NCBI GenBank assembly: GCA_013398615.1
Contig: VZSR01001685.1
Location: 33,453,111-33,517,110, forward strand
Length of the DNA: 64,000 nt
Source of the DNA: Brachypodius melanocephalos
Taxonomy: Eukaryota; Chordata; Aves; Passeriformes; Pycnonotidae
Direction: 5' to 3'
Of the stretch, positions 41,001 to 53,000 are shown piece after piece. The stretch's first letter is position 1, and the number at the start of each line of letters is the position of its first letter. The notes under the pieces are model-generated. The model saw nothing but the letters and a program-made list of their open reading frames with translations, had not been told where the DNA came from and searched no databases. The position numbers and the translations under genes were made by a program.

Positions 41001-44000
41001 ATAAGAGCTCTCTCTCCTCCACTGACAGGGTAGCAGAAGAAAGTAGGATAATCCGTAGCTATTTGTGGAGGGTTGTCATTCACGTCACTCAAGTGTAGAA
41101 CCAAGAACGCTTTGGATTTCTGAGCTGCATTATCTGTCAGGTTTAACAGAATGCAAAGTTACATGCACATCTTGGATTCACACTCTGGGCTGTTGCATTT
41201 GCAGCTGTCACAGAGGTACACCACTGGATAGGCAGTGAGAGGCTGTGTTCTGTCTGAAGGTTTGCAGAAAGAAGGTTTTTGAGAGATTTAGGGCAGCTGC
41301 CACTACTTTTTAATGAGCATGGTTTATTTACCACCAGCTCTTGCTAACTACAGAACACAAGCAAGGGAAAGGAGTCAGATCACATCCAGTAATCTGTCGT
41401 ATCCATCATGTCTGGCAAGCAGTCACATCCAAAGTGACTCTTGTGACTCCAGTGCTCTTTGGAGCACTCTTAAGCATGAAATGTCTGGAGTTTCCCACCC
41501 CTCTTCTATATACAGGAAATACAAGCCAAAATTGAAAGATTTTAATGGTTGGAACTAGAAGTCCTAATGTATTTCAGACTTGATAGAGTATTAGTTTTAA
41601 TAATAATAAAATGAAATTCTGTAGAAGATTACAAACTATCCTCCAGACATGTTTTCAGGATGCCTAACCTGAGAAAGACTAGGAGAAAGACTAAAATCTT
41701 CATAGCTGTAGAGAAAAAAGTGGCAGAAAATATTAATACTGAAAACAGTGAAAAAAATTGAACCTTCTCTATATGCCATGTGGTTTAAGCAAGTATAAAA
41801 CCACACCCAACTTCTTGAAAGCTATTTTAATCCTTGTTATCTACAGCATCAAGATTTCTGCAAGAAATTTAAATTCTTAAGAAATATATACTTCTAAGGA
41901 TACACCACAGGATGTATATCCGAGATTACATGTTCCACTACTTTTCATGGGTTTAGTCAGGGTAGGTATAATTCCTCATAAAAGAGTAAGGACAGGGGAT
42001 TCCTCTATGTGTGTATTTAGTTGTTTCTTCACTTACTTAGCTCTGATGCAACAACCTCAACAGTGTATATTTCTGCTTTTTCTCGATCCAAAGGGGAAGC
42101 AGTGTATACCTGTCCAGTGGCTGAATCAATTCTCAGCCATTGTCTCACGTCACCTTCCAAGGAGTATCTTTGGAAAGAAATAGGGGGGAAAAAATCACAA
42201 ATACTGTTCCAAATTGGGAAAAAATTCTGACAAAGCAAATACTTCTTTGTTGATTTTATGCAAGAATCTTGATTACAGTCGTACTCAAAGAGAGGGTTCT
42301 TGGAAGAGTCACAGTACTACAGTACCGCAGCCAACGAGGAGACACAGACAGAGGAAGAGAGGCCAAAATCATCCAGAATAAGAGAGCAGAACTAAGGAAA
42401 TGCCATTGCTACTGCAGCTTGTGTACTTTCAATTCCACTTTCCTTCCAAATGGGGAAACTGGGAAGGCACTGAACTTTTAGTACAGAAGTGTAATGTGTC
42501 CCAGCCTCATGTCCATCTCACCCCATCACATCTCCCACGTCTTGATTTTGATGGGGCCACAAGGCAAGGGCTGGGGGACAGAGAGGCCAGTGCAGCCAGG
42601 CACTCTATTGTGGATTGAGAAGGGACCAGGACCCCAAGGTGACCAGCCCCCAGACTGCTCCAGAAACTATCATTGGGGCAGCCCGGGAACAGAGAGTGCT
42701 TTAAGCATCACCACATAATTGTGTTTATATCATTGTTTAAAAAAATCACCAAGGTCCCTGGGTGTTTACTTGTATACAAATTTAACCATGAACATATGAC
42801 CCAGTTAAAGCACAAGCACTCGCTTGAGTAGAAGTGAGACAACCTTCTCATCCAATGTTTTTGTTCTTTCAGTACCCTTTACAGTAGAAACAGCATATTT
42901 GTACATCTACTTTTTATACTTTTTATTTTATGCCCTTTAACCTATTTTTAGCAGAAATGTGGTTTATGTATATCTGAATTCCTGTCATGTGTCTCTCTCA
43001 TCATCCCCCAGAACTTCTGGACTATGTGGCTCACTTTCAAACTAGTTTGACAGGAGGCCAAACATGATAAGTTCCCAAAAGTTAGGGAGAAGTAGAAAGC
43101 CAGATGAGAAATCTCTGGGAATAAGAATCCACAGGAGGCCTAAGAGTCGTATTATGCAACTCCATTAACTGCTTGGTGTTTTGCTGAATTTTAGTTAAAT
43201 TTCAAGTACTGTTTATTTTGAGTTGATCTGTTCAGCATTCCAGCTGGGAATTGTACAGCAAAAGTCACAAATAATTCTTCTATCTGACTCTACTGTGTAA
43301 GGTACATTTACACCATGCAACACAGCGCAGGAGATGTCTTGCACAGACCATTGCATCCACGATAGAAAGAGGTGTGTCATCTCCGACAGCTAGGAAAGAA
43401 AATGAATTATTTTTCAATTGTAGACTTGAGGTTGTGTATTTTGGTGGAGAAAAAGCTGAGGCTGTGTATTTTGGTGGTTTCCTGTGTGACATGAAAAGCA
43501 GCTACACTCCTACTGGTTCAGGGGTACACAGTGTATGCCTCATTTTTTTTTTATAAAGGCATTATGAACATGGAATCTTGTAACTCTCAGTCCAGCTCTA
43601 CCTTTTCCCTGGATATATCAATTAGCCTGCTTTCCTTGTGGTTTCCTGTGGTTTTCTGATGTTTGTTACACCAAAGAGAGAAATCTGGTCAGAAAAGCAC
43701 TACCCAGCAGTCTGCCCACACCCCACCACACATCCACCTTCTACTAGGAGGTAAGACTTCTGTAAAAACAGTATTTTTCCACATGCCAAGCATTGGGCAT
43801 ATTTTCCTTGCACCTCCTTTAGAACAATTTTTGAAACCCATAATTCAATTAATTAATCACAGTCACTCTTTTTTACCGTACAGAATCCCCTTCAGGATCA
43901 TAGGCCTTCACCGTCATGACCAAGGTACTGACAGGAATGTCTTCAGACACTTCTGTTCTGTAAACTGGATTCAGGAAAACGGGTGGCTCCTCCACATTTG

Positions 44001-47000
44001 TTACAAAAACTTTAAACGTGGTGAGAGAGCTTGAGTTGTACTGCACGTTTGACACCAGCGGCTCAGGGTTTGTGGCGTTGATCACCAGGTTGTACACAGG
44101 CGTTGTTTCAAAATCAAGAGCCTGGATGAATTACAAAAAAAAAAAAGGGTTCTTGAAGTAATGACTCTGCTGCTGTAGGGAGCTCCAATGAGAAACTAAA
44201 ATGTGTCCCTCTTCTCAAGGAGGAGATTTTATCCCAAACACAGGAAAAATATGGGAGAGCTGTCAAGAGAAAATGATGCTGGGAATGGTCAATTTAAATG
44301 AAACCATATGCCTGTTTAGAGGCCTCCTCAGCAACTACATTTTCTAATAATGTTGCCACCTGCCCGACTAAGTTTAATAGCAATATCCCGTTTACAGAAA
44401 TAGTATTTATAGCTCTGTATGAGAAGGCCTCAAATGACCTCCAGGTGCCAAAAGTCATGCGAGGGTTGTTACACCACAGAGTTTCTCACAACTGCCTCCT
44501 TGGGAAAAAATGAGGCTGAGGCTGATCCTGAAGATGGTCCTCCAAAACTGCCTCTGCCTGCACTTGGGCTGGTGGCAGCACACAAGTCTGGCAGCTCTTG
44601 GAAAAAGAGTGATAGGTGTTCTGGACCCATTGCCCAAGCACCTTTGAGAAGGCTAAGTTCAAAGGGAGAGCAATTCTGCTATTGAAATCCATGGATGCAG
44701 CAAAAAGTGTTCCTTATATTCCAGCATTCAGCATATGGGCTGTATCACCTACCGCAGCACACGCTGTCCTTGGCTTGGTCACAATGAATGTTTCCTTCAT
44801 CAGGAACACACAGTTTCTCCATGCTGACACTAAGACATGCTGGCTACACCTGCACTTTGCTTTGCAAAGGCCACTAATGGCCAGAGCAACTGCAGGGAGG
44901 AGAATCTGCCCCCTCACAGCCCACCACTACCACCACAGACCATGGAAGCATGCTAGCTTTCTCTTATCCAGAAGTGCTGCTGCAAAATCACTCAAATAAT
45001 GGCATCTTTTTGTCTTTATGGTGCATAAAGATCTACTTCATTGGCCAGAACCTGCTCTTCTGGAGAAGCAGCCAGCAGCAGAGACAGTGGAGGGAGCTGC
45101 TGGTGTTGGTGATGAGGGCACAGCAAAGGCAGGAGTGGAGGATAGGTGTGTGTGAGCACTGCACAGGCACAGAGCCCGAGCCCAAAAGCGGAGCCTCCTG
45201 CAGTCTGCATCATGCTTAGGGTGTCCCCACCCATCACCAGTCAACAGCCTTCCCACAAATCATTACCAGGGCTGTAACTGGGTATGACAAATAAGTAGCA
45301 TTAAAGGAGAAGAATAAAATCCATCTATTCACCTTGTTAATCTTGACGAACCCTCGGTTTGTTTCAGAGTCTGTCTCTATGATGAATGTGTTGTTTGGAT
45401 CGCCTTCCTTCACTTGGTAAAGGATGAGGGAGCTCCCTGTGTCAGGCTCATCTCCATCAGTAGCTTGAATTTCTAATATCACAGTTCCTATTGGGATATT
45501 TTCTGCCACAGTCACACTGTCATACTGAAGAGAGAGAGGTGTCAGTGAAACATGACATACCAAGCACCATTTATGGATAAAAACTACAGCACAACCACAA
45601 GCTTGTGACCCACATGCATGGATGTATTTTAACCCACAGCAGCCACAAGGAGGGAAGCCTTCTAGCCACACATTTTTCACAGGTGATGGGATCTATGTCA
45701 GTGCCACTAGCACAGCAGCAGTCCCAAATCTTTAGCTTCTCTGCCAAAACCAGCCCAAGATCACGCAGAAAGAATAGTACAGCTTCCCTGTACCCTGTGA
45801 GCATCCTGGCTACTCACTGTTAATTATTTGATTGTTTCATGCACCATAGGCTGTTGCCACATTGGCATCCCTGTTCTTCTGACTCTTTAATATGTGCCCT
45901 TGCCTGGAAGCCTCACCTTGACCCCAGGTCCTGGGCTGAGACCTTGAGGTGAGATGGTGTAAAACCTGCCAGGCAGGCACCTTGCCTGCAGGTGACTGTG
46001 CTGCCATTGCCATCAACAGAGAGCTGGGCAATGCAATCTGCAAGGCCCAAAAACCAGCACAGCTTCCTTGAAAGGACAGCAATGCCTGACAGGCCAGACA
46101 GCTCTCCTGAGCCCACCACCTGCATAGCCTGCATGAATGGTGGTAGCTGGGACACCTCTGTGGATGCATTTCAGTGTCTGCCAGGAGCCTTGGGCCATCA
46201 GGCAGAAGTCACAAAATGTCTGCAGGTCTCTGCCAGATGCCAGCACCTCCACCAGAGAAAAGGCAAGAGCCTGACACCTGTCCTGGAACCAGGTATGTGT
46301 TTGGGCACGGATCACTGGATCCCTGTTTCTGGCCAAACCACATAGGGCTTTTGATTCCCATTCACCCTGTGGCTGTTCTGGGTACACTAGTGCTGTGTTT
46401 GGAAAGATATTTGGGAGATGACAGCTTTTTCCCATTTAGCTGTTTGATTATTTTTAAAGCCTTTTCTTCCCCTTTTCCCTTCAGAACTTGCATTTCTGGA
46501 ACAAACTGCTTTAATAGAATAATTTGTTCCTGTACACATCGTTTTCCACTGAGCAAATTACCTTAAATTTCCTAATTAGCTGTTAGTCTGTCCCATTGCA
46601 CATTGTCTAGATTACAGCTTATATGCAGACTTACAGCAATATTTTGCCTTTATTTTTAAAGTGGGTCACACTGCTGTTTTGTAAATGGCTAGTTTCCTAC
46701 TGATATTCTAGACATTGAAGGCATGCTCAAACACTTGACAAAAGTTATTGGAACATCCAAAATACTCACATGTATTGGTGTTAAAAATACTCACATCTGA
46801 TTTTTCAAAGATGGGAATTTGATCATTGATGTCAATGACATGTACTTCCACATTACAGATTGTTTCATATTCTGCATGGAAAGAGACAAACAACATCATA
46901 GCAGCCTTTCTGCTGAAAACAACTTTCCTCCAGAAGGGTTCACTGTGAGCAAAAGTGAGCACTGCCAGATTGTCCAATCTAAGCACTGAGTTGAGAGAAG

Positions 47001-50000
47001 CACTTATCTCTTAGAGAAGCAGATATCTCTTAGTCAATGACAACCTCATTCCCTATCTTACAATTGATCTTCCCAATTTCTTCAGCACTGTCCCATCCTG
47101 TTTCCTTTCCCTCACTTTTTAAAACCATATCTGTTTACCAGGATGATGATAGCTAGGAATTTTGTTAGCCATGTCAATATCACTTTTCCATGTCAAAAAA
47201 TAAGCCCTGGACTGTGAATGCTCCCTCATCCTCTTGGTCATCAGGCAGCATCCTCAGTTTTGTTATAGCCAGACAAACTTCAGATCCATGTAAATCTAAT
47301 CACTACCTGAGCAGGGGCACCCATTGCAATGGCAGGTTGTGATTTTAAAAGGATAATATATCCATATATATACTGATTTTAGTCTTTTACGAACATACTT
47401 CATGAGCTGAAAGTTGAGGAAAATTCTAAACAATACTGTTTGGATGGAATTCAAATAAGCATCCAAAAGAATCCCAAGCTTCTCCCTCTGGAAGGCTTTC
47501 TATCATCTGCAAAAATGATGTCATTTCATTTATAGATATGTCACACTGCTTTTTTACATGCCAGTTCCTTCATGCACAAGTTTTGCCTGACCGTAGGGAC
47601 TCCAGCACAAAGCTGTAAGCTTTGGTATGGAGTTGGATTTCCTTTCCATTCAGTGAATCACAAAGGACTCCTGGCAATTTACATAAGGGACAAGATCATT
47701 TTTGAAGTTTTATTTCAGCTTAATTTTCTCTAAATGTTTTAAAATATTGTCTGGACTGTCTGAGCAGCTGTGTTTAATTTCTTGATTTTTTTTTTCAGTT
47801 AAGTATCTTTGAAAGATCTGGGGGAAAACCACAATCATGATCTCTTCATTTTTTACTCCTGTGGAAGGAAATCTCTTGCTGAAGTACTTGTTAACAAGCT
47901 TCCCAATTTAGCCACACTCTGTCCTAGAGCTGGTTCCCTTCCATGCTTGTATTGTGAATCATGATTAACCCCCCTGCATCTCGAGAACAGGGCAAGTACC
48001 ATGCCAGAACAAGACATTGCTGCTGCCTGTAGCAGTACCTCGGTACTCTCAGTGCTACTGCCTGTTCAGCAAATCCTCCTTGTCTCCCCACATCCCATGG
48101 ACACTGAGCACAAGTCATGCCAGTGTGGACAGAGTTATTCCAATGTATAACAGCAGGCAATACATACTTGAGTCTGTCACCAGGACCTTCAAGAAATACT
48201 TGGCTGAATCACGCTTGTTTAAGGAACGGCCAGTTAATTGCAAAGTCCCAGTGTCTTGCTGGATATAGAAGAGATTGTTCGAGGGATATCCAGGTTCCTG
48301 ACTCTGGATTTGGAACCGCAGGCGAGAGTTAAGGGTGTTCTTCTCATCCGCGTCCGTAGCAAGCACGGTGCCAATGTTACTTCCTGTAGCAGAGTAGAGT
48401 AGAGTCAGACAGATAATGCAGTGGTCCCTTTTCTCCACAGAAGTGCACAGTGACAGCAGTGACACAAATGAAAAGAGTAGAGGCTCAGTAAAAATAAAGC
48501 TGCATGGAAAACACTTCAATGGACACAATCGTTTCACTTCTGGGAATTTTTCCTTTAGCGTGTCAACATACTGGTTTGGGGTCAGGGCAGTCCAAAAGAT
48601 TGTAACAGCAGACTCTTCAGTCCTGAAACCAAATAACTGATGTCAAGAGATTGGACAGATTTTGGTAATGGTCCACTGAAGTCAAAGGCATTATGCTGGA
48701 GGAGCAGCTGGATGAGGGAAAATTGGCTCATATCACTTTAAGAAAAGTATTTCTTGTCTTGGTAATAAAAGAGGTGTTTTCCTTTACACAGTGTAAGCAG
48801 TTTCCAAATCTGTGGTTGTGGAAAAAATGCTGTTTTATATTTTAAATAAAACAGCATTTTTAAAGTAGGTGTTTTGAGTGTGCCCTTCTCAGGTTCTTTA
48901 AATACTTTCCACAAGAATTATTGAAGGGAAAACAGGAGGGCTATTTGCACAGGAAAATATTTCCCTGGGATAGCCACGTTTCAATCTTTGGGATCAGAAT
49001 TTCTAGCTTCATTCACACACAGCTGGAAACAAGAGGACTATAATGAGGTATATAAATTAACAGAAGATCCTTTCTTACCTCCTATCTCGTTTTCTTGAAC
49101 TTCAACTATGGTGAGGTCCTGCTGGCACACAGGGGGATTGTCATTGATGTCTTCCACAATAACGTGAATTTGCAAAGGCTTGTCCACCAGTTCTCCCGTG
49201 TTATCTTTTGACACCACAAAGAATGTATACTGCAACAAAAATATAACAATTAGATGGTTTGAATGTCCAATGTGACGATATTTTGCATTTTAGTATGGAA
49301 CTACAGGAAGACGAAACATCCTCTCATGAGTTTGTTCAGTATTTTCTCTCTGTTTAAATCAGAACTCTTCCATCACCCCTTAGTTTCTGAGGCCTGAGTC
49401 CTCAAAAGATTTTAAAATCTGTGGTCCCCAAGGTCTGAAGATCCCCAGATCTCCTGCACTCCACACTTCCCATCACCTACCTCCTGTGCACCTACAGCCC
49501 TGCCATAGCTGGTCCATGTTGTACATTGCACAAATGCTGTGGGCAGTGATTGCCACTGCCAGACCCACTCTAGAGTAAGAACCTGAAGATTTTTTTTACA
49601 GTATAGGAGGTAGATGAACTTTCACATATACTTCACATCATTTCCAAACAAAAGTGACGAAACAAAGCCTTTATCTATTTTCCCCTTCCTCGTCCCTCTT
49701 CCCTTCTATTGAGCTTTCTCATATTTGCTCCCACACCAATAATTAGCTTCCTGCTGTGATCTCTGCCATCAGTGAAGTTATATGTGTTTACTTACAGTAT
49801 CCTTTTCTTCCCTGTCCAGTGGTTCAGTCACATAAATAACCCCATTCTCACTGACGGAAAATGGGAGCCTTGGCAGCTTTTCTTTTTCAAAAAGTTCATA
49901 AATTGCACCTGGTTCATTTGACTGCACCTAAAAAAACCCAAAACCCCCAAAAAATAAGTCAGGATAGGAAGACAGATGTGTAGACTGAGATTTAACAGGG

Positions 50001-53000
50001 ATTATTTCTGGACCACAAACAGAAATAATAACATTCCTGTTAGCTTCATAAACCAGGAAACTAACAGTTTGGCAGGCTCTCGGGATGAACTGCAGAAAAT
50101 CAGACTGATAATCCACCTCTGCTCTCTGAATTGTGTGGTGAAGTCACTTTACCTCAGTTTCTCCATCTGTCCAGCTGGGCTACAACACTTATCTTTTTAT
50201 AAAAGGGTTTTGTGATATGGAGATAAATAGTGATTTTGAGAGAAAAAAAAAGCATTATTTGCATTTGAATATCTTGATTCTTATTATTTCTATCTCCTTC
50301 CACTCTCTATTCCAGCCTGTTGTTTTGTTTTATGTAATTCAGAGAAGTGGAACAACAAAACAACACTAAATTAGGAGGAGCTGTCCACTCCCTCCAGGAC
50401 AGATGGCCCTGCAGAACAACCTTGATAAAGGTTTTTCACACAGAGGGTTGCTGGGCACTGGAACAGGCTCCCCATGGAAGTGGTCACAGCACCAAGCCTT
50501 CACAAGTTCAGGAAACACTTGAACAATGCTCTCAGGCACATGGTGCGATTTTTGGGGTGTCCTGCACAGGGCTAGGAGTTGAATTGATGATCCTGATGGG
50601 TCTCTTCCAATACAGCATATTCTATGATTCTGTGAAAACAAACCCCTGGTACCTATCTGTAAATAGATGCATGCATGCTATTTACAGTCATCAAAGCTCA
50701 CGAGTAAGGCTCTTTTCTGGGGTGCTGCACATTTAAAATGAAATTAAGGACACAGACTTGCAAATTAATGGAGTCAGAGTTAACATTTATGTTTTATATA
50801 GCAGCAACTGCATTTCATTTTCCCCTAGGCAGAATCAACATGCCATTGACTAGCACATGAAATTTATATACAAGTGACCCCAAAATGGGTGCACCCTTAC
50901 ATATTAGTCTTCCTCCCACCTGTTTTCATTCTAGGCTTCCCTGGGCTGTCACTGAGACCAGTGGGAATAGCACCAATCCAGTTACCCTTGTGAACAGGAT
51001 CCATGGAATCCTGCCATGTTTAGGGGATGACAGCGTTGGAGGTGTCATTGCCAAGGCATTTTTCAAAGTCAAATATTTCTGAAAGGCTGTTGGCCTGTTA
51101 GTTAATATGTACTGATGTATACACTGCTATTGGTCTGCAGTTATCAGCAAAATATTTTGTGCTTGAACTGTGAAAAGAGGAACACTGTGAGAACGCAGGA
51201 TGTGAAGGAGAGTGTTTCTAGGTACTTTTGATGTAGCAGTTGCACTGCATGATACAAAACGGGTCACTGCAGGTGTCCCTGAGTCTGGGGGACTGTCCCC
51301 AGCAGGGCTGTTGTGTATCTGGTCCCCAACCCTGCTCTTCTGCAAGTGGAAGACACCAACCTCTAAATAAGCTCCAAAAAACTCTTGGTTTGCTCAGAGC
51401 CTGGAGGACCCATGACTCAATTTTGCTCCCAAACTGAGAGCCAAAGTCCAGTCACTCTGGTGTTTGTATTGACTGTATCTCAGTCACCTTCAAACTATTA
51501 ACTTTCATGCTAACAGAAAGTCAATGAGATCTCCACTAACAATCATTTCCAAAGGATGCCATATTAAAAAAAAAATAACTGGGAGGTGTCAAAATCCTTC
51601 TGAAAACCTGGTGTTGGATGCAGTGGGGACACCTTCACAGTTAATTGTGAGGAAAAATTGCGTGGTACAAAGTTCAGGGAGTGTGGTCAAGGACCTTACC
51701 CTGCTGATGTTGACAGGGTGGACCTGGGTTGAGTTTTCTTTGATGTAGATGGTGGGGGGAGCTTTCCACAGGCTCTCCATCACAGAGATGATCACATCAA
51801 CACTGCTGGTGAAAGCATTTGCTGTCTTCCCCGCCATGTCCTTCACAGAGACAACAAGTGTGAAGGTGTCCTGCTTTTGAGGATCCAAGTAATAAGAGCC
51901 TAGAGGCAGAGCAAAGAGTCAGGAGAAATGACACAGAGGCTGTGGGGGTGGTTCATCTGCTCGTTGCCTCCTACATGCACTATGGTCCTTTAGCTGCTTC
52001 AGACTTACTCCTTAGGTGATTCTTTGGGACAAACCTCAGCAAGCCACTTCCTCTGGGTTCACTGAATGATGCAGCACAGCGTCATGTGGGTGGAATCATA
52101 TGAGGCCTCTGTGCTGTGGTCTCATTTTGTGCAGATGCATCACTGAACAGCCCTCACCCCAGTTAGGCACTTGTTCAGCCCAGCAGAATACATGAGTGTT
52201 TCTAAGTCATTGGAGTTTAGTTGGGATCACATGTCCAGCTGAGCTTTCTCTGCATTTTTCACGTTACTGCTTTTGGTTTTCTAGATTTCAAGGCAGAAAA
52301 TTAATTCCAAGATATGACACAGTGTAGTCCTGAAAGCCAGAGGATCTATCTGTTTTCTCAGTGTACTTTTAGATCTCAATCTCCATTTCTGCTAGCTTCC
52401 CTTGAATTTGGTGGAACAAAAAACAAGTTCCCCAAAACCAGGGCTTTAGTGGAATGTGTCCCACTGATTGCATTTATTCAGAATGTAGCAGCAAACCTGT
52501 GTTGTTTTGTTCCTATGCACACTCCAGAACTCATGCTTGCCCTTTGCAAGCAAGAATCTTTTTACATACCTGTCCTGCTTGGTGAGATTTCTCCAGTTAC
52601 ATTATCAATCTGGAAAAGCATTTCTTCATATGGTTTGGGGAAATGATGGAGAATGCTGTATGACAGCTGTGCATGGGGAGTTGTAGGATCATCACGGTCA
52701 GTGGCATGGATATACATGAAGGGCTTGCCTGTTTGGATTGGAGAAGAAACAGTGGTAAGAGAGGAGTCTGAACCTCAACACATCATCCATTCGAGCAGAG
52801 CTCTCAAACCAGGAAAGCAACTTAGGGGGAGCTACCCTTGTTCCATAATGCATCTCCCATGGGAAGCCACATGTAGAGGTTACACTGCTGTATGCCACCC
52901 CACAGGTCAACTCTCCACCAGCTCTGCTTGGGAGGATCACAGTAGGTGAGGTGACCAGTTGATGAAGAAGGTGACAGAGTTACATCAGCAGAGAGCTATC

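Noticed and set aside
46013..46435. 140-codon minus-strand frame between CDH17 exons 10 and 9 to 11
   Set aside because: It lies in the intron between exons 11 and 10, with no cadherin similarity and no phase-compatible splice sites.
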